DNA of 64,000 nucleotides from NCBI GenBank assembly GCA_017893485.1, contig CM030362.1, forward strand, positions 38,782,984-38,846,983, given 5' to 3'. Numbering within the stretch: the stretch's first letter is position 1; the number at the start of each line of letters is the position of its first letter. Below are positions 32,080-44,021 of this stretch, one piece after another. A program made the translations under genes and the position numbers. The stretch comes from Hemerocallis citrina (lineage: Eukaryota; Streptophyta; Magnoliopsida; Asparagales; Asphodelaceae). Under the pieces are notes generated by a model, which searched no databases, was not told where the DNA came from, and worked only from the letters and a program-made list of their open reading frames with translations.

Positions 32080-32748
32080 TTAACATAGAGCAGTAGTCCA
32101 TTTTTATTAACTTCAACACAATATACAGCAAAGTCTCACACCCGAAACCTAGTGCCGCACTCGACCCTGTTAACCACACAGCAGCACACACTAACATCAC
32201 GAACGACTTCTCCTTGCTCCCCATACCCCTTGAAGCCATTGCCAGTTCAATTGTGGAAAACACTAATCCCAATACTAACTTCCACATTGCCAATAATGAA
32301 ACCCAAACCCCATTCCGGTCCCACCAGCACCATGACAAACCAGCAACCCACCAGATTCATCAACCCAACACTGGCTGAAACTGCAGTTGCCGAAACCTCC
32401 ATTTCAGGAAAAAGATCCGAAGACTGTTTACAGACTGCGATAACAGAATTCAGGACTGAGAGCGGTGTCTGAGGAATGGCTGCTCGGACAAAACCCACTT
32501 TCCAATCGTGCCTTGTTATCGTTATGATGGCACTGATTTTGGTAGGTCCGAATTTGAGGTCATTAACATGGGAAGGTTCTGTAAAAACAGAGGACGATAC
32601 CAAGTAGAAACACCAACAGTGCAGCTGGAATCATAGAAGCATAATTGAACCATCTTCTTCTCCCATTTGAAACTGATTGTCGATTATACTCACCTTCTTC
32701 CTCTTCCATTCGACAGTTATCATTACCGGACCCCATGCTAAAAATCAC
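32080..32748 (-). pseudogene. Molybdate transporter (MOT1-type, sulfate-transporter-like) C-terminal half, pseudogene
   Basis: In three successive minus-strand frames the sequence reads GRRRWFNYASMIPAALLVFL then LGIVLCF, NDLKFGPTKI, HDWKVGFVRAAIPQTPLSVL then NSVIAVCKQSSDLFPEMEVS and VGLMNLVGCWF, and finally KLVLGLVF, IELAMASRGMGSKEKSF and MLVCAAVWLTGSSAALGFGC. These are characteristic stretches of plant MOT1-type molybdate transporters, membrane proteins that import or store molybdate. Frameshifts occur near 32590 and 32300. The normally conserved segment after CWF (the HGAGGLAGQY region) is deleted or scrambled, and the N-terminal half is absent upstream of 32748. It is a clear relic and cannot encode a transporter. 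Confidence 0.85.
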
Positions 32749-33089
32749 AAAACAACAAAGCAGAGAGGGCTAGTACATAAATAGCTGCACTGAAAGAAGC
32801 ATAATCACCCACAGATTACACCAAAGTAGCAGCCGTACACCAATCTGTGGAGTTATAACCCAAACGTAAAACACAGTAGAGTCTTGTAATCCCATAATTC
32901 AGAGCCAATGCCGGCAAAAAGAACGGGAACAAAGGAAATGCCTAAATGCATGCGTTCCACGAGCCACCAAACAAAATTCTAACAAATAAAGCTTCATTAT
33001 TATAAATCAAAACTCGATGTTTTGACAACTGGTCTTAGGCTGTTAAGATTTTGAAGCGCAGCATATCAACATTGATACTAGTGGCAAAG
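32749..33089. other. Spacer between transporter relic and solo LTR
   Basis: No gene is supported. Confidence 0.4.
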
Positions 33090-33224
33090 CTTTCTGCTGC
33101 TGCTTTTTTCAGTATGGGAGCAACCGGATGATGTGGATTCTTTGGAGGAACAATCAAGACATTTTGACTTTCGACGGTATTGACTGCTTTTGACTGCGAT
33201 TGGCTTGACAATATGACTCGTTTG

Positions 33225-34453
33225 TGTTAGAAAATAGGTATTTTATACACCATTTACTAACCAGTTTTTGAGAAATTTTTGAAGATACTCAATGAATTAT
33301 TGAGAGATCTTCATTGATTTGTGTTCTCCTTCGTGAGTAGATCAAAATTATATATTTATTTGCTAAAAACGATTATGGGGTGAATGAGAAATTGTTTATC
33401 AAATTGAGACGTTTTCATTTCTGATAATGGGTTGAGGGAACATAGTCCCACATCGGAAATATCGCAGGAATTTGAAGAGGATATATAACAACCTCTTTCT
33501 AAGCATAGTAAGATAGCTAGACAAAAGGCGCTCTCTCTCTTGCACAGGGGGGGTGTAGAATGTGGACTGGATACATGCAGCTTGTGTGCGCCCGCACATC
33601 TTGCGAACACGAATGTTGGCCAACATTTTGTCTGCCATTTCAGTACAGTATTAAACATTTTGTCCGTCATTACAGTGTATGCATTCAATTGATTGTCTGC
33701 AGTTACACTGAAGGCATTCAAAGGTATTGACTGTTGTCTGCCGTTACAGTGTAGGCATTCAATAGGTGCGCCTGCACATTCTGCGGACATGAATGCCGGA
33801 CCGACATTTTGTCTGCCATTTCAGTGCAGTATTAAACATTTTGTCCGTCGTTACAGTGTACGCATTCAATTGATTGTCTGCAGTTACACTGAAGGCATTC
33901 AATGGTATTGACTGCTGTCTGCCGTTACAGTGTATGCATTCAATAGGTTGTCTGCCGTTACACTGAAGGCATTCATAGCCTTGTTTGCCATTGCAAGTCT
34001 CAAACCCCGACCCTATAAATAGAGGCCCTCCCTCACTGTCTTCCCTGCACAAAATTTATTCTCTTCCTCTCTGTTCCGTTTCGTTTCGTAAGTTCAGTTG
34101 GTAAAGGTGATAGAGTTCTGACGCTAGTAGTTCGAGAGCGTTACGTGGTGTCTACGTGAACCATCTTTATCATTACATCATGGGAGACAGGCGCCTCAAC
34201 TAGGTCTAGCACCCGGACAAGGCGAAAACTGTTTTAAGGAGATTGTGTGCTACACAAGCCTCGACATCAAATCAGTTTGATTTCATTATTTTCTTTTTCA
34301 TTTCAGTTTATTGGTTTCATTTCTCTCATCCTTCTCTGGTTTTTGTGCTTCTCAATTACTTGGATTTATGCCAAACTTTTTGTAACCAAAGTTGTAACAA
34401 AGAGACTAATAAATTTCTTGAAGTTGGTTTTATTGTAAACAAAAGTTGTAACA
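33225..34453 (+). repeat. 5' LTR of the copia element, with an internal 181-bp tandem duplication
   Basis: It runs from TGTTAGAAAATAGG to GTTGTAACA. Two consecutive units (about 33587-33767 and 33768-33948) share CATTTTGTCTGCCATTTCAG, AGTATTAAACATTTTGTCCG, GCATTCAATTGATTGTCTGC and GTCTGCCGTTACAGTGTA. The 3' LTR carries only one short version, so the duplication is specific to this LTR. A TATA box (CCCTATAAATAGAGG) lies near 34010-34024. Confidence 0.9.
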
Positions 34454-34749
34454 AATTTAAAACAATTTTTTAATTTTCTTGATTTCTGATTTTGATGCAC
34501 TTTTTTTTTCTTTTTCTTTAATCTGAAAAACTTACACTCGTATTGTGTATTTTTCAAAATCGAATTGACTACTGCATCGGAGAATGTTGCTGTGTCTGAA
34601 ACGGTCCAAGTGCCAGTTACTGATACGACACAAGTACCGACTGCTGCTGTGGCACGAGTGCCAATGCAACCGTTATGCCTGTCTTAGTCTCCCATGGGGA
34701 GAAACTTGAGAAGTTCAACGGGCAGAATTTTAAAAGGTGGCAATAGAAG

Positions 34750-35461
34750 ATGATATTCTATTTGACCACATTGAATCTTGCAAGATTCTTGAACGAAGAA
34801 ACTCCAAATCTTAAGAAAGATGAGCAAGATAACCAAGTCATCGCCGCTATGGATGCTTGGAAAAATACTGATTACTTGTGTAGGAATTACATAATGAACG
34901 GATTAGCCGATTATTTGTATAATGTATACATTGATAAAAGAACTGCTAAAGAACTTTGGAAATCACTAGACCTTAAGTATAAAACTGAGGATGTCAGTAC
35001 CAAGAAATTCATTGTGGACCGTTTCCTAGACTATAAAATGTTAGATTCTAAAATAGTGATAAGTCAAGTTCAAGAAATACAACTGATCTTGCATGAGATT
35101 CATGCTGAATGTATGAACTTAAGTAAAAAATTTCAAGCAGCATGTATAATTGAAAAATTACCACCATGTTGGAAAGACTTTAAGAATTACCTAAAGCATG
35201 AGCTAAAAAAAGGGGCATTGAAGATCTTATTATCAGACTTCGTATTGAAGAAGACAATAGAGGATCTGAAAAGGTCAGAGTCATCAGTCACGCGGCCAAG
35301 GCAAATGTAGCGGAACATAAACACCATTCCAACAAGCATAACAACAAGGGTCCCAAGGGTCCTAAGTTGGGGCCTAAGGGAGGAATCTCCAAGAAGCCGA
35401 AGTTTCAAGGTAAGTGCTTCAGTTGTGACAAGATGGGTCACAAGTCTACTGAATGCTGACT
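34750..35461 (+). pseudogene. copia gag (UBN2-type) with zinc knuckle
   Basis: The frame reads MIFYLTTLNLARFLNEETP, AMDAWKNTDYLCRNYIMNGL, AKELWKSLDLKYK and LPPCWKDFKNYLKHE, the UBN2-type capsid region of copia elements. It stops at 35308-35310. In another frame, shortly after, comes a CCHC zinc knuckle CFSCDKMGHKSTEC, ending at a TGA (35457-35459). The true start is probably upstream of 34750, because EKLEKFNGQNFKRWQ* lies just before it with a stop. The product would form the virus-like particle that packages element RNA. Confidence 0.85.
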
Positions 35462-36235
35462 ACCCAAGAAGAACAAGAACAGAGAAACAAACAATGTTGA
35501 AGGAATTGCTTAAGATGTTTATGATATCAACATCTCAGCTGTGGTGTCGGAGGTAAACATGATGGGTTTAAACCCCAAGGAATGGTGGATTGACACTGGA
35601 GCTACTCGAGATGTGTGCTCCAACAGAATTATGTTCTCTACTTTCGAACCATTGGAGAATGGGGAGAAGGTGTTTGTGGAGAACTCGGCTACTTCAGAAA
35701 TCAAGGCAAGGTGATCTGGAAGATGACTTCTGAAAATGAACTGACTCTAAACAATATTACAAATGTTCCTAAAATTCGTAAGAACAAGCACAACAACATG
35801 GGTTCCAAGTTGGGGCCCATGGGAGGAATCTCCATGAAGTCGAGGCAAGTACTTCAATTGTGACAAAGTGGGTCACAAGTCTACTGAGTGCAGACTTTCC
35901 AAGAAGAACAGGAACAGAGAAGCAAACTTGATTCAAGGGATTACTCAAGATGTTTCCGATATCAACCTCTCAGCTGTGATCTCAGAGGTGGATATGTTAG
36001 GTTCAAACCCGAAGGAATGGTGGATTGATACTAGAGCTACTCGACATGTGTGCTCCAACAGAAGTATGTTCTCCACTTTCGAACCATTAGAGAATGGAGA
36101 GAAAATGTTTATGGGGAACTCGGCTACTTCAGAAATAAAGGGCCAAGGCAAGGTGATCTTGAAGATGACTTCTGGAAAGGAATTGACTCTGAACAATATT
36201 GCATATGTTCATGAAATCCGTAAGAACCTGGTATC
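35337..36235 (+). repeat. Tandem duplication (~453 bp) of the zinc knuckle and protease coding region
   Basis: Unit 1 starts at about 35337 and unit 2 at about 35790. Both contain GGGGCC-A-GGGAGGAATCTCC, a copy of GGTCACAAGTCTACTGA, CCCAAGGAATGGTGGATTGA or its variant, GTGTGCTCCAACAGAA, GAACTCGGCTACTTCAGAAA and AACAATATT. Unit 1 keeps the aspartic-protease motif as WWIDTGATRDVCSNR and unit 2 has [15 protein letters not shown]. So neither copy has the full consensus around the catalytic Asp-Thr/Ser-Gly. Confidence 0.9.
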
Positions 36236-38965
36236 TGGTTCGTTGCTTATTAACCATGGTTTTCGTTTAGTGTTCGAGTTGAACAAATTTGTTTTGTCAA
36301 AAAGTTGAATGTATGTTGGTAGAGGATATATGAGTGGTAGAATGTTTAAACTCAATGTAATGATTATGGTCAAGAATATCAATAAAGCTAGCTCTTCTAC
36401 TTATATGCTTGAGATTTTTAATTTATGGCATGGTAAAGTAGGACATGTTAATTATGATACTTTGCGAAGACTAATTAACTTGAATCACATACCAACATTC
36501 TAAATTGATTCCAAACACAAGTATGAAACTTGTGTTGGGGCAAAACTAACAAGATCATCGTTTAAAAGTTTTGAAAGAAATACTGAACCTCTTGATCTAA
36601 TTCACACTGATATTTATGATTTGAAAATGATACAAACAAGAGGTGGTAATAAATATTTTATTACTTTCATTGATGACAGCACAAAATACTATTATGTATA
36701 TTTGCTTAAAAGCAAGGATGAAGCTATAGAGAAATTTGTTCTCTATAAAAATGAAGCTGAGAACCAACTCAACAAGAAAATTAAGGCGCTAAGAAGCGAC
36801 CGAGGTGGAGAGTATGAATTGCCATTTGCTGACACTTGTGCTAAGCATGAGATTATACATGAAACTACAACACCTTATTCTCCTCAGTCCAACAGTATTG
36901 CTGAGAGAAAAAATTGTACATTGAAAGAAATAATGAATGCAATGTTAATAAGTTCTGGTTTACCACCAAACTTATGGGGAGAAGCTATACTTTCGGCTAG
37001 CTACCTTTTAAATAAGGTACCCAAAAGGAAAGAAGAGAAAACTCCATATGAATTATGTAAAGGAAGAAAGTCATCCTACAATTATTTGTGAATGTGGAGA
37101 TGTCTTGCCAAGGTGGCAGTACTTCCACCTAAGAAAGTAAAAATAGGACCAAAAATGGTTGATTGCATTTTTATTGACTATGCACTTAATAGTAGTGCTT
37201 ATCGGTTCTTGGTGTACAAATCCGATATCACTGAGATACCAAAGAACACGATAATGAAGTCCAGAAATGCATTGTTCTTTAAAGATATATTTCCATATAA
37301 GTCTAAGGAAGAAACAAGTTCTTCCAAACGAACACATGAAATTATCAATGAAGATAGTGAAGACCAAGATGAAGAAGTTGAGGAGAAACCTCGACGCAGT
37401 AAAAGAACAAGAACGGAAAAATCTTTTGGTTCGAAATTCCTGACCTTTATGCTAGATGGTGAACCCCAAATCTTCAAAGAAGCGGTGAACTGTAGTGATG
37501 GTCCTCTATGGAAAGAAGCCATCAAGAACGAAATTGATTCTACATTTCAAAATCATACTTGGGAACAAGTAGATCTTCCACCAGGTAGTAAACCTTTAAG
37601 TTCCAAGTGGATCTTCAAGAGAAAAATAAAACCTGATGGATCAATTGATAAATACAAGACAAGACCTGTAATTAAAGGTTATAAACAAAAGAAAGGTCTT
37701 GATTACTTTGATACATATTCTCCTGTAACGAGAATAAACTCCATTAGGATGGTACTTATAATAGCAGCTCTGCACAATCTTGAAGTACATCAAATGGATG
37801 TGAAAACAGCCTTTCTTAATGGAGATTTAGATGAAAAAATCTACATGGAACAACCTGAGGGTTTTTCAGCTTCAGGGAAGTGTGTAAACTGGTGAATTCA
37901 TTATATGGCTTGAAATAAGCTCCAAAGCAGTGACATGAAAAATTTGATAATTTCATGATGACAAATGACTTCAAGATCAATGAATGTGATAAATGTGTAT
38001 ATGTCCAAGACACAGAATGGATATGTCATTATATGTTTGTATGTATATGACATGCTTATTATTGGAAGCAATGATAAGATGATTAAATCTATTAAAAACA
38101 TGTTGAACTCGATGTTTGACATGAAAGACATGGGACTAGCTGATGTTATATTCAGAATTAAAATCACAAGAACATCAGACGAGCTTATTTTAAGTCAGTC
38201 ACATTATATAGACAATATTTTTGGAAAGTTTGATAAAGACAATTCTGGAATTGCCAGAACTCCAATCGATCTAACTCTACACTTATCCAAGAATAAAGAA
38301 GAGAGTATTTCTCAAGTAAAATACTCTAGAATTATAGGCAGTCTAATGTACTTAATGAGTTGTACAAGACCAGACCTAGCCTATGCAGTTAGTAAACTAA
38401 GTAGATATACGAGTAATCCTGGAAGCGAGCATTGGCAAGCGATTACAAGTGTACTGAAGTACTTGCATTTTACTCTTAACTATTGCCTGCATTATACAAG
38501 ATATCCGGATGTACTTGAAAGATATAGTGATGCAAAATGGATATCTAGTGATAACTCAAAATCCAGTAGTGGCTATGTGTTTGCACTAGATGGTGTAGTC
38601 GTTTCTTGAAAATCCTCAAAACAAACAGTGATCGCTAAGTCCACGATGGAATCTGAATTTATCGCACTAGACAAATGTGGGGAAGAGGCTGAATGGTTAC
38701 GCCACTTCCTTGAGGACATTCCAAGGTAGACAAGGCTTGTGCCTCAATCTGCATACATTCAGACAGCCAATCTGCAATCTGTAGAGTACAGTGCAATATG
38801 TATAACGGTAAATCTAGACACATTCGTCGAAGACATAATACCGTTAGACAACTACTCTCTACTGGGGTTATCTCTGTAGACTATGTAAAGTCATAGGATA
38901 ACATTAAGGATTTGCTAATCAAAGGGTTAAACAGAGAGCTAGTTGATAAGTCATCGAGGGGATGA
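35868..38965 (+). pseudogene. copia pol (protease, integrase, RT, RNase H), multiply interrupted
   Basis: One frame carries all domains between stops at 36306-36308, 36501-36503, 37089-37091, 37893-37895 and 38607-38609. The order is protease (second copy), GAG_pre-integrase (LWHGKVGHVNYDTLRRL), integrase core ([39 protein letters not shown]), RT (WIFKRKIKPDGSIDKYK, QMDVKTAFLNGDL) and RNase H ([28 protein letters not shown]). The RT active site is YVYD (38040-38051) where YVDD is the rule, so one catalytic Asp is lost. The last recognisable coding sequence ends near 38965. Confidence 0.9.
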
Positions 38966-39572
38966 GACTAAAGCCCATGAAAGAATAAGTCGATACAATG
39001 GACACTCAACCTAGCTGACTGAAGATCCCAAGATCTAGCTTCAAAGGAACAACTAAATTGTAAAGACCATGTTAGATCACTGTGGGGATTTTTCCATGTC
39101 CATTCCCATGATGAAGCAGTGATGCCTGTACGGTAACAGGTTAACCTAGGCTTTTAATGATTCTTATGCGTCGGATGTTCGAGTAGAGTAATGCAGATTA
39201 CTCTTAACTAAGAAATCACTTATGTAAGAAGGAAGAAGGGCCACTTCCAAGGGAATAATATAGGGCAATATTCCTATCAAACTCTTATAGAATCAGGCGT
39301 ATATTCATGGCCAAAACGAACATAACAGTAAGAACTGAAATACGTTAGGAAGATTTCTGTGCAAGATATGTCATCATTTACACGAATGACAGAACAGTTC
39401 AAGGACATCGTGTCTACTATTTAGTTAGTAAAGTAAACATATTTTCAGAAAGGAAGGTTCAAAGGGTAAAACCTACCTATCCTATGCAGGTCTTAACCGT
39501 TGAATTCTATCACCAAATCTGTCGTGTCAATCTGTCGTGTCTATGGTCATCAATTTTCATTCATGTGGAGAA
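38966..39572 (+). other. copia 3' untranslated region
   Basis: No coding sequence is supported. The stretch ends in the purine-rich GTGGAGAA just before the 3' LTR. Confidence 0.6.
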
Positions 39573-40598
39573 TATTAGAAAATTGGTATTTTATACACCA
39601 TTTACGAACCAGTTTTTGAGCAATTTTTTGAGTAAGATCCTCAATGAATTATTCAGAGATCTTGATTGATTTGTGTTCTCCTTTGTGAGTAGAACAAAAT
39701 CATATATTTATTTGCTAAAAACGGTTAAGGGGCGAATGAGAAATTGTCTCTCAAAGTGAGACATTTTTATTTCTGAAAATGGGTTGAGGGAACTTAGTTC
39801 CACATCGAAAATATCAAAGGAATTTGAAGATGATATATAACAACCTCTTTCTAAGAATTTTAAGATAGCAAGACAAGAGGCTATCTCTCACGCGCGCAGG
39901 GGGGGTGCAGATCTCGGACCGGATTTTATGCGGCTTGTGTGCGCTCGCACATCCTACGGACACGAATCCCAGACTGACATAACCCCATCCCGTGCAGAAC
40001 CACTTTTTGCTGCAGTTTTGATTTTTCCCTTTATAAACGGTTGTTATAAGTGAAGAAACGGTTTTGTCTGTCGTTACAGTGTACGCATTCAATTGATTGA
40101 CTGCTGTTATACTAAAAGCATTTATAGCCTTGTCTGCCGCTATAAGTCTCTAACTCTGGCCCTATAAATAGAGGTTCGCCCCCTACTGTCTTCCCTGCAC
40201 AAAATCTTTTCTCTTCCTTTCTATTCTTTTTGTTTCGTAAGTTCAGTCGGTAAAGGTGATAGAATATCGATGCTACCAGTTCGAGAGTGTTACGTGGTGT
40301 CTACGTGAACCATCTTCATCGTTGCATCCTGGAAGACAGGCGCCCCAACTAGCTCCAACACCCGGACGAGGCGAAAACTGTTTTAAGGAGATTGTGTGCT
40401 ACAAAAACCTCGACATCAAATCGGTTTGATTTCATTATTTTCTTTTTCATTTCAGTTTATTAGTATCATTTCTCTCCTCCTTCTCTGGTTTTTGTGCCTC
40501 TCAATCATTTGGATTTATGCAAAAATTTTGTAACCAAAGTTTTAACAAATAGAATAAATTTCTCGAAGTTGGTTTTATTGTGAACAAAAGTTGTAACA
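39573..40598 (+). repeat. 3' LTR of the copia element
   Basis: It runs from TATTAGAAAATTGG (5' LTR: TGTTAG) to GTTGTAACA and aligns with the 5' LTR except for the duplicated segment. A TATA box (CCCTATAAATAGAGG) lies near 40160-40175. Confidence 0.92.
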
Positions 40599-41058
40599 GT
40601 TTGTGCTGTAGGATTTGATTCGTGTGGTAATGCTCGCCTCTGCTGACGTGCAAAAAAGCCTGATGGAGGTAGGGGGTATTTTGGCCAGTTTTGATATAAT
40701 GATTTATATCTAATCCAGTGTTTTTGAATTTAACCAGTTATCTCTTCTTTATAAAGAGATAAGAATGGTTGGAGAGTATTTAAACTTCCTTCATGATTAG
40801 AGATATGGTTTTTGAACCACCACTTATGGATAATCATGAGTTTAAATCGTATTTAAACAACTTGGATTCATTCTCATTGGGCTGGTAGGACAACCAAATA
40901 AGACAGATCTGTTTTTGGATTGTCGGCTTAAAAGATGCCAAACTTTTACTCATGGCCACGTTTATTGGTGAAATTACCATTTTACCCCTGAGAGCTTTAA
41001 GATTTATGTCCGATTTGAACGGTCCTGACTTGGTTTTATTTTTACCCATATCACTTTC

Positions 41059-41463
41059 TAAATTGGTTCAACATTTATTTTGAATGCAAAACCCTTTCTT
41101 GCAACTGGGTTCATTAGTTATTGTCTAATTTATTTATTTATGTTCGATAAACGGATATAGTTGGTAGATTCTAGCCCCCAAAAAATATACTGAAATGGAG
41201 AAAGTAACATACAACAATTAAATTTTACAAGGAGTAAAATCAAAAGATCAAAATAATACAACAACATTAATACACCAACTAACGGTGGAAGGAAGAAGCA
41301 TATCAGAGGGATCCCAACTCAATAAAGCATCGCAAAAAATGTACAGGTGCAAAAGGAAAATGCATAATAGCACTGAAGTCCGGGCTGCAAAAAACTGACC
41401 AGGCGACATCTAAGGGATAATCTCCAAACTACACACAGCCAGCAAAGCTCAAACATGAATAAG
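41059..41463. other. Spacer, nothing recognised
   Basis: No coding or repeat feature is supported. Confidence 0.4.
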
Positions 41464-44021
41464 CCCCAAAGTAGATTCTAAAGGCTATCAAACTTTTGGG
41501 TCAAGACAAGGCGCCAGGGCCGGATGGGTTCCTAATTATGTTCTATTCAAGATATTGGTCTATCATTTGGAAAGACCTTCTGGACATTTTTCATGAGCTA
41601 TTTCAGGGGGAGTCACAAATTGAGAGACTAAACTATGCGAACGTCATCCTTATCCCGAAGAAAGCTGAGGTGCTAAGAGTTAAGGACCTCAGACCCATCA
41701 GTCTGCTAAACGGGTCTTTCAAAATTATCACGAAAGTGTTGGCAAATAGGTTAGCACCACACTTAAACGATATTTTTGATGAGTCCCAAAGCGGTTTTGT
41801 AAAGGGGAGAGATATACTAGATAGCATCGCGTCAGCTCATGAAATGGTCTTTAGATGCCACAATGACAAAATAGATGGTTTTCTACTGAAACTAGATTCC
41901 CAAAAGGCCTATGATACAGTGGAGAGGGACTGTGTGGATGAGGCGCTTAAGCTTAAAGGCTTTGGAGATAAGTGGAGGTTGTGGGAAAAGATGTGTGTAA
42001 GAAATGGCAAATCTTTCGTCTTATTTAATGGTGCCAAAGGTAGGGAAATCAAATGCCAGAGAGGACTCAGACAAGGAGACCCATTGTCACCGCTTAATTT
42101 TGGACCAATTATCGCAGATGGATTGGCAGAAATGAACAAGAGAGGAATAGAGGCATGCTAACCAAGGGGGTTAGAGTGAAAGGAATCTCTACTCTGCTGT
42201 CAATCCTTCAATATGCTAACGATACTATCTTGTTTGGGATGGCCGAGGCAGAAGAAATCATGTCCATGGGGATTCTACTGAGATGCTATGAATATTGGTC
42301 GGGATTAGCTGTTAATCTGAATAAGAGTTGCGTAGCTGCACTTAGCAACAACAACGCCAACCCCATTGAGTATACCTCAGCTATGCTCGATTGTGAGATA
42401 GGAGAATACCCACTGAAGTATTTAGGGACGCCCATCAAACCCGGAAAATTGATTAAGGAGGACTGGGTTCCATTGGTAGAAAAGATTGAGAAAAAGTTGG
42501 CGGGGTAGAAAGGAAGGTTTCTTTCTCTTGGAGGTAGAAATACGTTGATCAATTCAGTTCTAAGTAACCTACCCATGTACCTCATGTCCATTTATGAGAT
42601 CCCCAATTGGGCTCTTGAAAGATTGGACAAGTGTAGGCGACAATTCCTATGGAAAGGAAACTGCGAGGCAAACAAAGGAATTAACCTGATTAGGTGGGAT
42701 AGGGTCTGCAAGAAGAAGGAGTTCGGTGGATTAGGGATAGTAAATCTAAGAGATATGAATAAGGCACTTCTCTCTAAATGGTGGTGGAAAATGCACAAAC
42801 AGCGAAAAACGTGATGGAGTAACTCCTTCCTGAGGTACCGAAGGAAAAAAATTATCAGGTTCTGGGGAACAAGCAAGCAAGGAAACGTCTCATTCCTATG
42901 GAAGGGAATTGCTAAGGTAGGGGATATTTACCATGCGAACACAACGTGTAAGCTAGGAAAGGGTAATAATATTAGATTTTGGAAGGACAAATGGTGTGGA
43001 CATAACACACTACAATCAATGTTCCCACAGCTTGCGAGCACTGCTAATAAGGAGAATCCACTCGTGGCAGATGTCTAGAAGAATAAGAAATTGAGACTAC
43101 AACTTAAAGGAAGTCCTTCGAACGAAGGGGAGGAGCAACTGCTGAATCTTAAATCGATGCTGGAGGAGGAGGGTACTCACGATAGAGGAGAGGAGGATGA
43201 GAAGGAGTGGAGTTTAAGCGCTAATCGTATTTTCTTAGTTAATGCTATGTACGGCTTCTGAATGATGGCGGAATTCGGAACTCAAATGCAAATATCATCT
43301 GGAAATTGAAGGTCCCGGCTAAAGTGAAGGCATTCCTATGATTGATACTCAACAATGCGATTCTGTCCAAAACGAATCTTAGGAAACGCAACATCCCAAT
43401 CGACGTGACGTGCCAACGATGCAACACGGGAGAGGAGGACACTAACCACATTTTCATTGTTTACCCTAGGGCTAGACTGACATGGGAGGTCATGGGATTG
43501 GGGTTTCATACGACAGCAACACCAAACTGTATCGAGGACTTTTGGGGTAGCTAGAGAACTTTAAACATTAAGAAAGAATATAGGCTTATGTGGGATATTT
43601 CGGTTGGGGCTATTCTGTAGAGTCTGTGGCTTGATAGAAATGAGTTTTGTTTCCGTAATACTAGATGTGCATTTAACATGTTATTGCATATAATTGTTGT
43701 TCTAATAGATGCTTGGGCAGGGCAAGCATGATTAATTGAGGAAAAATTACGCATGGAGGAAGCACAGTAGAGGACAGATGACAGAGGGCGGACAACTATA
43801 GGGACAGCAGACCTATAGTTGGGACACATCGAGCACGAGTTTAGTTATTTTGGGCCTGTAGTTTTGTCCTCTTTGTTTGACAAAGTGAGGTTTATGTATT
43901 TCGATTGTACTCTATGTACTGAACTGGAGTAGATTAGATTTGTAATTTTGGCTAGTTATTGTTTCGTTAACTTTTCATTAATAAAACCGGTGACTACGGT
44001 AACTTTATTTTCAAAAAAAAA
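41464..44021 (+). pseudogene. 5'-truncated LINE: ORF2 RT and zf-RVT, frameshifted, with poly(A) tail
   Basis: The copy begins within ORF2 at about 41464 and reads GQDKAPGPDGF, VILIPKKAEVLRVKDLRPIS, FKIITKVLANRLAPHLNDIF, SGFVKGRDILDSI and QRGLRQGDPLSPL. After a frameshift near 42150 come LQYANDTILFG and GRFLSLGGRNTLINSVLSNL, and after another frameshift, near 43260-43340, the zf-RVT motif CQRCNTGEEDTNHIF. The RT active-site YADD is YAND (42212-42223). It ends ATTAATAAAACCGGTGAC ... followed by A9 at about 44013-44021. It belongs to the same LINE family as 19983-21475. Confidence 0.9.

Larger units (their letters stand above)
33225..40598 (+). mobile_element. Ty1/copia retrotransposon, complete structure with both LTRs, coding-defective
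   Basis: The LTRs are 33225-34453 and 39573-40598. The 5-bp TSD GTTTG is perfect (33220-33224 and 40599-40603). The order gag, protease, integrase, RT and RNase H identifies Ty1/copia; the sequence resembles TNT1/Tork-type plant elements, but I am not certain of the lineage. Many stops, an internal duplication and an altered RT active site make it non-autonomous. The LTRs differ at many sites and by a 181-bp duplication, so the insertion is not recent. I could not find an initiator-tRNA primer site next to 34453. Confidence 0.92.
33095..41053 (-). mobile_element. Solo gypsy LTR (580 bp) split by the copia element
   Basis: The left piece 33095-33224 begins TGCTGCTGCTTTTTTCAG, and the right piece 40604-41053 ends TTTTTACCCATATCA. 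Both ends match the LTR at 19413-19982 (TGTTGCTGCTGATTTCGG and TTTTTAGCCATATCC). The right piece also shares GGTGAAATTACCATTTTACC and AGCTTTAAGATT with it. A perfect 5-bp TSD, CTTTC, flanks the two ends (33090-33094 and 41054-41058). No internal gypsy sequence is present, so this is a solo LTR formed by LTR-LTR recombination before the copia element landed in it. Confidence 0.88.

Noticed and set aside
33035..40662. An open minus-strand frame ending FATSINVDMLRFKILTA that reads through the copia insertion site once the insertion is removed, at first taken as a disrupted host exon.
   Set aside because: Most of it lies within a solo gypsy LTR bounded by the CTTTC TSD at 33090 and 41054. The open frame is chance.
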